A stretch of 64,000 bases of DNA, taken from the NCBI RefSeq assembly GCF_009928525.1, contig NZ_JAABOK010000002.1, positions 62,001 to 126,000 of the forward strand, given 5' to 3'. Source of the DNA: Chitinophaga solisilvae (GTDB taxonomy: Bacteria; Bacteroidota; Bacteroidia; Chitinophagales; Chitinophagaceae). Position numbers and translations under genes: made by a program. The notes beneath the pieces were generated by a model. That model was not told the DNA's origin. It was given only the letters and a program-made list of their open reading frames with translations, and searched no databases. This document shows, piece by piece, positions 1 through 8,191 of the stretch; position 1 is the stretch's first letter, and every line of letters begins with the position of its first letter.

Positions 1-75
1 ACAAGAACGGAACTGGTAACGTACAATGATCAGGAACAGTTTCAGCAGCGCATCAGTTGTACATATACACCGTGA
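1..75 (+). CDS. C-terminal end of an unidentified protein (partial)
   Basis: Frame 1 is open from the first base to a TGA at 73-75 and encodes 24 residues ending ISCTYTP. The composition looks coding and the next gene in the tail cluster follows closely on the same strand, so this is probably the end of an upstream phage-tail gene. It is too short to assign a family. A chance open stretch of this length cannot be excluded. Confidence 0.4.
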   Translation, partial: TRTELVTYNDQEQFQQRISCTYTP

Positions 76-155
76 ACATCACCGCCTCTGTTCCCCGTCC
101 TGTAAGGCGGGGGCCACCGGCGGGGGCTGCAACAGTTAACCTAATACAAACGGAT

Positions 156-383
156 ATGAAACGATTTATTGACGAAGCAAAGGAAAGAATATCATCTCCT
201 ACACCCAGTTTCTTCAGAAAAATAAAGATCGCCGGTAAAGTATTGATGGCCGGAGCCGGCGCTATACTGGCTCCTTCAGCCGCCATGCCTGTGCCGGGGA
301 TACTCCTGGAAGCAGCCAAAGCCTTACTCATTGCCGGATCGGTGATGGTGGCAGTAGCCGCCGCCGCTGTGGAAGGCGAATAG
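156..383 (+). CDS. Small holin-like membrane protein
   Basis: This 75-residue protein starts at ATG 156. The longer ORF from 57 begins in GC-rich non-coding-looking sequence. It has a basic N-terminus (MKRFIDEAKERISSPTP) followed by two hydrophobic stretches at about residues 25-46 and 49-71, rich in Ala, Gly and Val, and a short tail ending VEGE. Small two-helix proteins of this look sit next to lysozyme genes in Bacteroidota prophages. With a spanin-like gene and an endolysin following, it is inferred to be the holin of a lysis cassette that permeabilises the inner membrane. No experimentally defined holin motif is visible, so the role rests on context and topology. Confidence 0.6.
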   Translation: MKRFIDEAKERISSPTPSFFRKIKIAGKVLMAGAGAILAPSAAMPVPGILLEAAKALLIAGSVMVAVAAAAVEGE

Positions 384-398
384 TAAAAATATATTCCC

Positions 399-1025
399 GT
401 GAGAACAGTCATCATTCTTCTCCTTATCCTGACAGCCGCAGCAGCCTGCTGGCGCAGCTGTTACCAGGAACGGCAACTGACTGCACTACGTGCCGCCACT
501 GCCGATACTATCAGGCGTTACCGCGATGCCGCCGGCCGGCAGCATGCTGTAACTCCGGTGGTACATACTTCGCCGCCGGCACCGGTCAAAAAGATCATGC
601 GGCAGTCAGGTATAACGGAGAAGAATATACGGGAATATACCACTGCAACCACCGTTACTGCAGATACATTACCCGCCATAGCACCGCAGCAGACGGATAC
701 GGGATTCCGTTTTCATTATGAGGATAAATGGATCAGTATCCTGGGACAAATGAAGGACTCGCTCCGTATCAGCTATCAGCTGCGCGACAGCCTCTGGTTT
801 GTGACCTGGCACCGGAAGGCGGGCCTGTTCCGGAAAGTCGCCTACATGGATGGTTTCAGCGCCAACCCGCATACTGTTATCAGCGGACTGAAAGCTATCC
901 GTACAGACCGGCAGGCAGCACTGCTGCGGGTTTCCATAGGACCACAGATAGGCTGGCACTACGCCGGCGGAAAGTTCCGTTGGAGTGCAGGCATCGGCAT
1001 ACAATACAACCTGATTCGTTTTTAA
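399..1025 (+). CDS. Membrane-anchored spanin-like protein of the lysis cassette (DUF6808-like)
   Basis: 208 residues from a GTG start, 15 bp after the holin-like gene. The N-terminus is one hydrophobic segment (residues 3-18) followed by CWRSCYQERQLTALRAA, which looks like a membrane anchor leading into a coiled coil. The middle is Thr/Pro-rich. The C-terminal 100 residues are beta-rich and contain KAGLFRKVAYMDGFSANPHT, resembling small phage proteins of Bacteroidota placed beside endolysins. The topology (inner-membrane anchor plus periplasmic rod) and the position between holin and endolysin suggest an i-spanin or Rz-like role. The specific function is inference, and no separate o-spanin lipoprotein is seen. 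Confidence 0.5.
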   Translation: MRTVIILLLILTAAAACWRSCYQERQLTALRAATADTIRRYRDAAGRQHAVTPVVHTSPPAPVKKIMRQSGITEKNIREYTTATTVTADTLPAIAPQQTDTGFRFHYEDKWISILGQMKDSLRISYQLRDSLWFVTWHRKAGLFRKVAYMDGFSANPHTVISGLKAIRTDRQAALLRVSIGPQIGWHYAGGKFRWSAGIGIQYNLIRF

Positions 1026-1040
1026 CCTCATCGAAAACAT

Positions 1041-1505
1041 ATGACCCTATCAGCAAAAGCACTGGAGATAGCACTTTCACAGGAAGGTGTGTCAGAAAAT
1101 CCGAAAGGCAGCAACAGCGGTCCGGAGGTAAACCAATACCTGAAAAGTGTAGGGCTGGGGCCCGGAGCACCCTGGTGCATGGCCTTTGTATACTGGTGTG
1201 TACAGGAAGCCGCCAACGCCCTGCAGGTAAAAAACGGACTGGTAAAAACCGGCGGCGTATTGCTGCAGTGGCGTACTACCGGCCTGCGTAAAGTAACCGG
1301 CAGCCGCTATGTGAAGCCCGGCGCCATCTTCATCATGGACTATGGTAACGGTTTCGGACATACGGGATTTGTGGTACAGGCCGATGAACGCTTTATCTAC
1401 ACCGTAGAAGGCAATACCAACGACGACGGCAGCAGGGAAGGCTATGAAGTATGTACCCGCCGGCGGCTGTTATCTACCATCAAGGGATTTATACTTCCTG
1501 ATTAA
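1041..1505 (+). CDS. CHAP/NlpC-P60-like cysteine peptidase, endolysin
   Basis: 154 residues, 15 bp after the spanin-like gene. The protein shows a papain-fold endolysin pattern: a catalytic Cys46 in GAPWCMAF, His107 in GFGHTGF, and a polar residue (Asn125 or nearby) in VEGNTNDDG. It has no signal peptide, so it would need the adjacent holin to reach the cell wall. It would cleave peptide bonds of peptidoglycan to release tail particles or phage from the producer. The single-domain length fits small phage CHAP peptidases. It ends 48 bp before the sheath gene, so the lysis cassette lies upstream of the tail genes. Confidence 0.78.
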   Translation: MTLSAKALEIALSQEGVSENPKGSNSGPEVNQYLKSVGLGPGAPWCMAFVYWCVQEAANALQVKNGLVKTGGVLLQWRTTGLRKVTGSRYVKPGAIFIMDYGNGFGHTGFVVQADERFIYTVEGNTNDDGSREGYEVCTRRRLLSTIKGFILPD

Positions 1506-1552
1506 AAACAGTTTGATTTCAATTCTATACATCCATTTACAAATTATGAGAA

Positions 1553-2782
1553 ATGGCAAGACCTAAAGTAAATATCATCACAACAAATGGAAATCTGGGT
1601 GGCCTGGCCCCCAATGTGGACGGCATTTCCGGGCTGATTATGGCTATTCCCCAGGCTCCCGCAGCCGGTTTTGGCACTCCCGTGCTGATTAAAAGTAAAA
1701 AACAGGCCATTGCACAGCTGACACATGCCTCCAATATGCCTGCATTGCTGGCTGTCCTGGATGGCTTCTTTGCCGAAGCCGCAGAAGGTACCAGCCTGTA
1801 CTGCCTGTTCCTGGCGCAGACTACCACCCTGGCAGATATGCTGCTGCCTGCCAATGCCGATAAACTGCTGACTTTCGCCGGCGGTAACATCAGCCTCCTG
1901 GCACTCGCGAAATTCCCTGCCGTTGGTTATACCCCGGTAGTAACAGAAGGTGTGGATGCTGACGTAATCACTGCTGCTGCAGCTGCACAGACACTTGCCA
2001 GAAAATGGTTTGACCTGCGTAAACCATTCCGCTGTCTGATTCAGGGATATGGCTACACAAAAGCCAGCGACCTGAAAGACTATACCGCTGATGTGAAAGA
2101 TAATGTAGGCATTGTGCTGGGAAGCATAAACGACAACAGCGCACTTGCTGCCTTGCTGGCGTTGGGACGCGCTTCCAGAGTGCCTGTACAAAGGAACATC
2201 GGCCGTGTGAAAAGCGGCAGCCTCACCATAGCAGAAAATGCAGTGGTGAAAATAGGCGCCAAAACCGTGGAAGAAACAGAAGTGGTTGACCTGGAAACAC
2301 TGCACAACAAACGCTACATCACTTTTGAACGCAACGAAGCCGCACCTGGTTACCTGTTCAGTGATGACAATATGCTCAGCGCTGTCACCAGCGATTTCAG
2401 CAACCTGCGCAACGGCCGTACTATCGATAAAGCAGTACGCATCGCCTATGAAACCTATTACAATGAGCTGAAGGACGATGTAAATGTTGATGCCGGTGGC
2501 CGTCTCAGTCCTGCTATCGAAGCAGCTCTGGAACAGCGTATTGAAGATGCAATAAGCCGTCGTATGAACGGGGAGATCAGTCAGAATACAGACGGCTCCG
2601 CAGCCGTAGAAGCACTGGTGAATCCTGATCCTGCACAATATGCATCCCTGTACAGCGCAGCAAACATTGATAACCCGAACCTCAATGTGCTTTCCAGCAA
2701 CCGCATCTACATTTTTGTACGCATCAGACCTAAAGGCGCGCTCAAATACATCGATGTATTCCTGGGCTTTACTACCGCTTAA
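1553..2782 (+). CDS. Contractile tail sheath protein (DUF2586 family)
   Basis: 409 residues. It forms the contractile outer sheath around the tail tube. Features consistent with sheath proteins are the N-terminal beta segment MARPKVNIITTNGNLGG, an Ala-rich central region, and a C-terminal subdomain with SNRIYIFVRIRPKGALKYIDVFLGF, the segment that links neighbouring subunits. The length fits short sheath proteins of Bacteroidota Mu-like phages and tailocins. The tube protein follows directly (32 bp), the usual sheath-tube gene pair. This gene makes the whole cluster contractile (myovirus/R-type) rather than siphovirus-like. Confidence 0.85.
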   Translation: MARPKVNIITTNGNLGGLAPNVDGISGLIMAIPQAPAAGFGTPVLIKSKKQAIAQLTHASNMPALLAVLDGFFAEAAEGTSLYCLFLAQTTTLADMLLPANADKLLTFAGGNISLLALAKFPAVGYTPVVTEGVDADVITAAAAAQTLARKWFDLRKPFRCLIQGYGYTKASDLKDYTADVKDNVGIVLGSINDNSALAALLALGRASRVPVQRNIGRVKSGSLTIAENAVVKIGAKTVEETEVVDLETLHNKRYITFERNEAAPGYLFSDDNMLSAVTSDFSNLRNGRTIDKAVRIAYETYYNELKDDVNVDAGGRLSPAIEAALEQRIEDAISRRMNGEISQNTDGSAAVEALVNPDPAQYASLYSAANIDNPNLNVLSSNRIYIFVRIRPKGALKYIDVFLGFTTA

Positions 2783-2813
2783 TTATCATCTTATCACTTA
2801 AAAAATTAAAAAT

Positions 2814-3248
2814 ATGCCAGGATTTGATTCAAGGGAATTTGAATGGGCAGATGTAAAGGTGGTCATCTTCGATCGTGAAATTTCCGGTCTGCGTGGACTC
2901 ACCTATAAAAAGTCGCAGGAAAAGGAACATCTCTATGCTGCCGGTAATCTTCCGCTGGCTATACAGCGCGGCAACAAAAAATATGAAGGCACCATCACCC
3001 TGCTCAAAAGCGAGCTGGATCAGCTGAATGCGATTGCCTTGCAGAAGGGTTATGAAGATATTGTTGATGTACCCGGAAGCCTGATAAATATTGTCTGCAG
3101 CTACACCAAGGGAGATGCGAAAATCCTTACGGACAAAATTAACAATGTAGAATTTACAGAGTTTGAAGAGGGGATGAAGCAAGGTGAAAAATTCAAGGAG
3201 GTAACCCTCAATTTTGTTTGCCTGCGCATCACCAAAGAAGCCAAGTAA
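2814..3248 (+). CDS. Tail tube protein
   Basis: 144 residues immediately after the sheath gene. It has a compact beta-rich sequence with the start MPGFDSREFEWADVKVVIFDR and alternating hydrophobic strands, including KKYEGTITLL and FKEVTLNFVCLRI, as in Hcp/gp19-like tube subunits. It would stack as hexameric rings forming the inner tube driven through the target membrane on sheath contraction. The call rests on size, predicted fold and position between sheath and assembly chaperone. Confidence 0.78.
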   Translation: MPGFDSREFEWADVKVVIFDREISGLRGLTYKKSQEKEHLYAAGNLPLAIQRGNKKYEGTITLLKSELDQLNAIALQKGYEDIVDVPGSLINIVCSYTKGDAKILTDKINNVEFTEFEEGMKQGEKFKEVTLNFVCLRITKEAK

Positions 3249-3291
3249 GTGTCTCCGGAATTTTTATTTCATCAAAACAAAAAAGTAAGCA

Positions 3292-3600
3292 ATGTCAAAA
3301 CAACTGATTGGCCAGGCTACTGCAGAGCAGATCCAGGCCTGGAAAAATGAACACGGTAAAGTTTATTCCTACACCATTGAAGGCCGGGTATGTTACCTCC
3401 GCACCGTTTCAAGAGATGTTTACAGTCTCGCAGCTACGAAGGTATCCACCAGTCCTGCCAAGTTCAACGAAACCGTTATTAACGGTATCTGGCTGGGCGG
3501 CGATGAGGCGATCCGCAAAGAAGACCGTTACTACTTTGGTCTCAGTGATTTTGTAGAAGAGTTGATGAATAAGAAGAAAGGTGAGCTGGGGGAGTGCTAA
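3292..3600 (+). CDS. Tail assembly chaperone, short (gpG-like) form
   Basis: 102 residues, lying between tube and tape-measure genes where contractile and flexible-tailed phages encode their tail assembly chaperone. The reading frame ends TGC-TAA just after a run of five G (3588-3592). The -1 frame is blocked by a TGA at 3582-3584, opens after it, and continues 60 codons further with phage-like sequence. The protein is therefore probably made in two forms, this short product and a frameshifted longer one, as with lambda gpG/gpGT. The chaperone would coat the tape measure during tail assembly and be absent from the mature particle. Confidence 0.7.
   Translation: MSKQLIGQATAEQIQAWKNEHGKVYSYTIEGRVCYLRTVSRDVYSLAATKVSTSPAKFNETVINGIWLGGDEAIRKEDRYYFGLSDFVEELMNKKKGELGEC
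3586..3594 (+). promoter_or_regulatory. Candidate -1 ribosomal frameshift site
   Basis: The zero-frame codons are CTG GGG GAG. A -1 slip of the GGG codon within the five-G run keeps perfect pairing at the P site. The new frame runs without a stop to 3773. The only stretch where the shift can occur is between the -1-frame TGA at 3582-3584 and the zero-frame TAA at 3598-3600, and the G-run sits inside it. It is not a canonical tandem heptamer at the A site, so efficiency is uncertain. The alternative is reinitiation at GTG 3594. Confidence 0.55.
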
Positions 3601-3773
3601 CCAGTGCCAACGGCGAATTTCAGAGCAATTTTATTCTCTACATCGACCTCCAGTTACGTTATCATTTCGGTCTGGATCCTTCGCAGCTCGACGATGATCA
3701 GTGGGCACAGCATTGGGCTATCCTGGAAGATATACGTAGAAATGAAGCAAAACAACTGGGCCTCAGCCGCTGA
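3594..3773 (+). CDS. Tail assembly chaperone extension (gpT-like, -1 frame)
   Basis: The open -1 frame encodes about 60 residues after the slip site, beginning VLTSANGEFQSNFILYIDLQ and continuing with LDPSQLDDDQWAQHWAILEDIRRNEAKQLGLSR before TGA. The pattern (acidic D/E-W helix, then a basic helix with IRRNEAKQ) is like the C-terminal extension of frameshifted tail chaperones. A GTG at 3594 with an AGGTGA-like site 8 bp upstream could instead start a separate coupled gene. Either way this frame, not the ATG-less ORF at 3604-3816 in another frame, appears to be the coding one. Confidence 0.6.
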   Translation: MLTSANGEFQSNFILYIDLQLRYHFGLDPSQLDDDQWAQHWAILEDIRRNEAKQLGLSR

Positions 3774-3796
3774 GCGGAGGGGGCCTTTTCAAAAAA

Positions 3797-5605
3797 ATGT
3801 TATCCACAATGGCTAGCCCTCTTGAACCACAATTAGAACGATTATCCCGGCTGATGGGCACTATGGCGCCGGCCATGGCCGATATCACCAGGCATGGTAC
3901 AGGCGCGGGACTTAATTTATCCAGACTGGCAAATATAGCGGCTGACCAGGGCGACAAGCTATCGTCTGCTTTCAAATCGCTGAAAGGAAATACAGATAAG
4001 TTTTCAGAAGCCCTGAAGAATAAAAAGTCAGAAGATGAAGCCGATGATCTGAAAGATAAAATAAAGGAAGGTTTCGGTAAAGTGCTGTCCGGCGCCGGGG
4101 AAATGCTGAAGAAAGCAGTGGTGCTGTCTGCCGAAAAGGAACAACGCTCTCTGTCGCTGAAAACAGCTTTCGGTAAAGACGAAGGTGTTGCCCAGCAACA
4201 GAAGATTACCAAAATGGCTGATGCCACCCCGTTTGACGAAGCCCAGTTGACACCCAATGTAATTGCACTGAAAAATTACGGGGTAGCTGCAAAGGAAATC
4301 ATTCCGATCATGTATATGCTCGGCGATGTGAGCGGAGGGCAGGCCGACAAACTGGACAAGCTGACAGAGGCCTTCGGTAAGATAACAGAAGAAGGCAAAC
4401 TGACGCAGACTTCCATGGATGCGCTGACAGCAGCGGGGTTTGACCCGTTACAGACCATATCGGATAAGACAAGTATTGCGATGAATGTGCTGGAGCAGCG
4501 GATGAGAGAAGGCAGTATTTCTGCCGAAATGATCAAAGGCGCTTTTCAGATGGCCACAGGCGAAGGCGGCCAGTTCGCCAACGGTATGCAGGACTATGCC
4601 AATACCATTGGAGGGAAATGGGGAGAGCTGAATCAATCCATGAATTCAGTGCTTACCTCCGTCGGAGATGCTTTCAAGCCAGTCACATCTCTGTTGCTCG
4701 ACTTCGGCAACGCCGTACTGGACGGAGACACCGGCGCACTGATACTGGCAGGCTCCCTGGCTTTACTGACGGGCGTACTGGGATGGCATCTGGCCGTGAG
4801 CGTGCTGGGAACAACAGTCACCCAGGGCCTGGCGCTGGCTACGGAAGTGCTGAATGCCGCCTGGAAAGCTAACCCCCTGATGGTAGTGGTGTCTGTTCTG
4901 GGCATGCTGATAGGACTCGTAGTTTACGCCTATGAACATTTTGAAGGCTTCAGAGCCGCTATAGATGCGGTATGGGGAGGTATTAAAGCACTGGGCAGCA
5001 TCATCAAGGATTATGTGCTGGATAAAATCGGTGCGTTGCTGGATGGGTTCGCCGCGCTGGGAGAAGCAGTAATGCTCTTTTTCCAGGGTAAATGGAGTGA
5101 AGCCTGGGATGCAGCAAAGAAAGCAGGTAATTCTTTTTCAAATCTTGTCAGCACCGATAAGCTGGTCAAAGACATGGAAAAGGTGCCTGAAGCAGCAAAG
5201 GACGCCGCAGAGAAAAGCCGGGCCGAATTCAAGAAGAACCAGCTGGAAAGCCAGATTAAACCACCGCCGGGAATGGAGACACTGCCTCCCGATATCTATA
5301 AGGGCCTCAATGTTGAGCAGGTAGAGAAAATGAGTGGCGGCAAGGGGCCTGAGCTGAAAGGAAGAAAGATGCCCCAGGTGGATACTTCCAAAATCGGTAA
5401 GCCAGACCAGGACAGGCCGATGGCGAGGGCCGCCAGTATTAACGATGGCGGTCAACGTTCCGTTACCATCAACATCGGGAAACAGATTGAAACGCTGCAA
5501 GTACATACCACCACCGTAAAAGAAGGTGCAGAAGAAATCAGTCACCTGATCCGTGAAGAAATGCGTAAGGTGATGAATAACTTAAATGCAAAACCAGGAC
5601 ATTAA
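3797..5605 (+). CDS. Tail tape measure protein
   Basis: 602 residues. The N-terminal half is helical and polar and includes the tape-measure block AFQMATGEGGQFANGMQDYA (residues 250-269). The middle has hydrophobic helices at about residues 315-345 and 360-378, and the C-terminus has SVTINIGKQIETLQVHTTTV typical of Bacteroidota tape-measure proteins. It sets tail length and is threaded through the tube. At about 1.5 angstrom per residue this length would predict a tail of roughly 90 nm, a short contractile tail. The gene overlaps the next by 20 bp, indicating coupled translation. ATG 3809 (MASPLEPQ) is an equally good start. Confidence 0.85.
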   Translation: MLSTMASPLEPQLERLSRLMGTMAPAMADITRHGTGAGLNLSRLANIAADQGDKLSSAFKSLKGNTDKFSEALKNKKSEDEADDLKDKIKEGFGKVLSGAGEMLKKAVVLSAEKEQRSLSLKTAFGKDEGVAQQQKITKMADATPFDEAQLTPNVIALKNYGVAAKEIIPIMYMLGDVSGGQADKLDKLTEAFGKITEEGKLTQTSMDALTAAGFDPLQTISDKTSIAMNVLEQRMREGSISAEMIKGAFQMATGEGGQFANGMQDYANTIGGKWGELNQSMNSVLTSVGDAFKPVTSLLLDFGNAVLDGDTGALILAGSLALLTGVLGWHLAVSVLGTTVTQGLALATEVLNAAWKANPLMVVVSVLGMLIGLVVYAYEHFEGFRAAIDAVWGGIKALGSIIKDYVLDKIGALLDGFAALGEAVMLFFQGKWSEAWDAAKKAGNSFSNLVSTDKLVKDMEKVPEAAKDAAEKSRAEFKKNQLESQIKPPPGMETLPPDIYKGLNVEQVEKMSGGKGPELKGRKMPQVDTSKIGKPDQDRPMARAASINDGGQRSVTINIGKQIETLQVHTTTVKEGAEEISHLIREEMRKVMNNLNAKPGH

Positions 5606-6167
5606 ACCGTTTGCCATGGCTGATTTTGAAATAAAGGAGATGTTCCGGAGCGCTTTCGGATTTGAAATGCCGGAAGAACAGGCGGAACCGAAAAAGCTGC
5701 CGCAGGGCAAGTCCAGTAACCTTTCGCAGCCTTATTATGCGAATGGCCTTTACGGAAGAGTATTCTATCTGCCCGTAAAACTGAATGACTACGTGCTGCC
5801 ATTCGCTACTATTGATATCGCCTGTAAGAAAACAATTGTATCTACCTCCCTGCCCGAAAGATCCGGCACAGTAAAGGAAATGATCAGTACCGATGATTAT
5901 GTTATTTCAGTGAGAGGAGTGGCAGTCAGCGCAGACGATCATCTTCCCGAAGAGGAGCTGACGAAGTTGCAGGAGTTGTTTGTACCCGGTACTCCCGTGG
6001 AACTGCATAATATAATTACGGATATGTTCCTGAAAGGCCGGCCTACAGTGGTTATCACAGATCTTAAATTGCCGGCAGTCACTAATGGGGTACAGCATGC
6101 CAGGCCATATGAAATCACGCTGGTCAGCGATGTTGAATACACTTTAGAAATACCTGAATATGTTTGA
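5586..6167 (+). CDS. DUF6046-type phage tail/baseplate protein
   Basis: 193 residues overlapping the tape-measure gene. The core is beta-rich (YGRVFYLPVKLNDYVLPFAT, DYVISVRGVAV, RPYEITLVSDVEYTLEIPEY) and resembles the DUF6046 family, found between tape measure and hub genes in Bacteroidota contractile phages. By position it is a candidate hub or tube-initiator component, equivalent to P2 gpU or LysM-type tail proteins. The exact structural role is inferred. The next gene begins within its last codons (6160), continuing the coupled operon. Confidence 0.7.
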   Translation: MQNQDIKPFAMADFEIKEMFRSAFGFEMPEEQAEPKKLPQGKSSNLSQPYYANGLYGRVFYLPVKLNDYVLPFATIDIACKKTIVSTSLPERSGTVKEMISTDDYVISVRGVAVSADDHLPEEELTKLQELFVPGTPVELHNIITDMFLKGRPTVVITDLKLPAVTNGVQHARPYEITLVSDVEYTLEIPEYV

Positions 6168-7140
6168 ACTGAAAAGCAAGATAAGCATCGGTAAATATAC
6201 CTCCATCAAACCCGTGGAAGTGAAGGTGACACGAAGCATTTTTGATTTCGTGGACAAGGCCGTAGTTAAGCTCCCGGCTGTGGCATACGAGGTCAAAGGT
6301 AAAAGCGTATCAAAGGATAAACAGGAAACAGCCCGTTTATTCCATGAAGAAGATATGGTCAGCATCAGCCTGGGATACAACGATAAGCTGAAAGAGGAGT
6401 TTGTAGGATTTGTTACGCGTGTAAACGATCTGCCAACAGTAGAACTGGAATGTGAAGGATATAGTTATCAGCTGAGAAAGAAAACTTTCAATGAGAAAAT
6501 GAAGGTGAAATCGCTGAAGGATATTCTGAACATCATCACAACAGGCACAGATATTAAGCTGGCAAAGGATCTCCCGGACGTAAAAATCGACAAGTATGTG
6601 GCCGAATCTAAAAACGGGACGGAAATATTGCTGGCACTGAAAGAAGCCTATCTCATTGACTTCTTTTTTACAGGTGCTGTACTGAATGCCAACCTGCGGC
6701 AACCACATGAAGGAGGAACCGTGAAATATCAGATGGGATGGAATGTCATTGAAAGCGATGCGTTGAAATTACGCACCACTGATAAGACAAACGTGACGGT
6801 AACCGCATCCTGCCCGCAAAAGAACGGAAAATCCCTGACCAGTAAAACAGGCAGCCAGAAAAAAGACAGCCAGAAGGTAGAGGTAAAGGTCAATAACATT
6901 TCTGATCCGAAAACCCTGAAGGAGATAGCAGAGAAGAAATACGACCAGCTTAGCTACGACGGATATGAAGGAAAGATTACCTGCTTTTTGCAACCATTCT
7001 GTATACCTGGTTTCAAGGCGGAAATACGTGATAAAAAATCTCCCAAAAAAGATGGCAGGTATTATGTACAGGCCACAGAGGTAAACTATAGTTCCAAAGG
7101 AGCCCGTCGTATTGTTACTATCGGCGCAAAGATGAAATAG
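6160..7140 (+). CDS. Baseplate hub protein, late control gpD-like
   Basis: 326 residues. The N-terminal part (ISIGKYTSIKPVEVKVTR) is typical of gp27/gpD-like hub proteins that form a pseudo-hexameric ring at the end of the tube. A GFVTRVNDLPTVELECEGYS segment is followed by helix NEKMKVKSLKDILNIITTGT. The C-terminal part has the GYEGKITCFLQPFCIPGF strand pair. It sits before a gpV-like gene, as in P2 and Mu clusters, and would connect the tube to the spike. Only 1 bp separates it from the next gene. Confidence 0.75.
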   Translation: MFELKSKISIGKYTSIKPVEVKVTRSIFDFVDKAVVKLPAVAYEVKGKSVSKDKQETARLFHEEDMVSISLGYNDKLKEEFVGFVTRVNDLPTVELECEGYSYQLRKKTFNEKMKVKSLKDILNIITTGTDIKLAKDLPDVKIDKYVAESKNGTEILLALKEAYLIDFFFTGAVLNANLRQPHEGGTVKYQMGWNVIESDALKLRTTDKTNVTVTASCPQKNGKSLTSKTGSQKKDSQKVEVKVNNISDPKTLKEIAEKKYDQLSYDGYEGKITCFLQPFCIPGFKAEIRDKKSPKKDGRYYVQATEVNYSSKGARRIVTIGAKMK

Positions 7141-7141
7141 T

Positions 7142-7690
7142 ATGTCAAAACAGATCAGCGATATCGCCTCAGCAATGGCCAGCTTTGCCGCCAGATACGG
7201 ACCAGCCGCCATTATACCGGCAGTAGTAAAGAAAATTAATGCCGATGACACCGTTCAGGTGGTACTGAGCAGCGGTCTGGAGCTGGATGATGTCAGGATG
7301 AAAAGCGTCGTTGAAAACGGTGGAAAAGTACTGCTGGTACCTAAAGCAGAAAGTACGGTACAGATAGCCCGTATTGAAAACAGCGACGACTATGTCATCG
7401 TATCTGTGCATGAAGTGAGCCGTATACTGTACGTCATCGAAACATCCACGCTGGATATGGATGACAGGAAGTACCATTATGAAGTAGATAAAACAGTACT
7501 GGATATTGATAAGAACGGCTATTTCATATCGAGCCAGGGAGAGTCGCTGCGCAAAGTGCTGGAAGACCTGCTGGCAGAGATTACCAGGATGAGGTTTACA
7601 ACTCAGAATGGCCCTACCATTGAGCTGATTAACCGGCTGGAGTTTGAAAAAATTAAAGAACGCGTTAAAAAATTACTGAAAGATGCTTGA
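7142..7690 (+). CDS. Baseplate assembly/spike base protein, gpV-like
   Basis: 182 residues directly after the hub gene. The central part is a beta barrel-like stretch (IIPAVVKKINADDTVQVVL, KVLLVPKAESTVQIARIENSDDYVIV) that fits the OB-fold of gpV/gp5. The C-terminus is an alpha-helical segment (LRKVLEDLLAEITRMRF, then IKERVKKLLKDA). I see no beta-helix repeats, HxH iron-binding tip or PAAR motif, so the piercing tip must be short, divergent or encoded elsewhere. Role inferred from fold and order. Confidence 0.62.
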   Translation: MSKQISDIASAMASFAARYGPAAIIPAVVKKINADDTVQVVLSSGLELDDVRMKSVVENGGKVLLVPKAESTVQIARIENSDDYVIVSVHEVSRILYVIETSTLDMDDRKYHYEVDKTVLDIDKNGYFISSQGESLRKVLEDLLAEITRMRFTTQNGPTIELINRLEFEKIKERVKKLLKDA

Positions 7691-7898
7691 TGAAAACAGA
7701 CTTCGAAACACTATCAGAGCTGCCTTTAATGAAGCGGAGGAGAAAAATGATGCTGGTGCAGCGATGGACAGAATAGCGGAAAAACTGGCAAAAGCTATTG
7801 TAGCAGAAGTCAGACAACTGAAAATAACTTATACCGCAGGACTTAACAGCACCAGCGGAGGACCCGTATCCGGAATATTTAATTATACAATACAATGA
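7683..7898 (+). CDS. Small conserved tail-cluster protein of unknown function
   Basis: 71 residues overlapping the gpV-like gene by 8 bp and the gp25-like gene by 4 bp, which supports it being translated. The first half is a helix rich in Ala and Glu (NTIRAAFNEAEEKNDAGAAM, then IAEKLAKAIVAEVRQL). The C-terminus is KITYTAGLNSTSGGPVSGIF. It has no signal peptide or transmembrane helix. A baseplate chaperone or minor structural role is possible, but nothing in the sequence identifies it. Confidence 0.6.
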   Translation: MLDENRLRNTIRAAFNEAEEKNDAGAAMDRIAEKLAKAIVAEVRQLKITYTAGLNSTSGGPVSGIFNYTIQ

Positions 7899-8191
7899 CC
7901 GACGTGCTTCTTAACGAAATGAATGATCTCTCATTTGCAGACGGCGACTTCCTTATTGGTGAAAGTACCCGGCAGCATCAGCAGCTGTTGCTCGTTACCA
8001 ATATGGGCGACTGGCGGGAATACCCCGTAGTTGGTGTGGGCCTGTTTAACTATCTGAAAGATGAAGATCCTGCCGCTGTCATGACAGATATCAAAGTACA
8101 GTTTGAAACTGACGGAATGAAAATCAATTTCATCAGGATGGACGCAGCCGGTACGCTAAACATTGACGCAGCATATGGCAATAACAGTTAA
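7895..8191 (+). CDS. Baseplate wedge protein, gp25/gpW-like
   Basis: 98 residues with the arrangement of gp25-like wedge proteins: a short beta hairpin (LSFADGDFLIGEST), a helix with RQHQQLLLVTNMGDWREYPVVGVGL, and a C-terminal strand region. The GDWREYP-GVGL motif corresponds to the conserved loop that contacts the first sheath ring in contractile systems. It sits between spike and gpJ-like genes in the usual order. It overlaps the LysM gene by 17 bp. Confidence 0.75.
   Translation: MTDVLLNEMNDLSFADGDFLIGESTRQHQQLLLVTNMGDWREYPVVGVGLFNYLKDEDPAAVMTDIKVQFETDGMKINFIRMDAAGTLNIDAAYGNNS

Noticed and set aside
1544..2638. 364-codon minus-strand ORF over the sheath gene
   Set aside because: Shadow of the sheath gene; Cys-rich, non-coding-like composition and no support from neighbours.
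3604..3816. ORF of 70 codons after the tail chaperone
   Set aside because: It lies in a different frame from the chaperone-like -1 extension, and its product does not resemble phage proteins.
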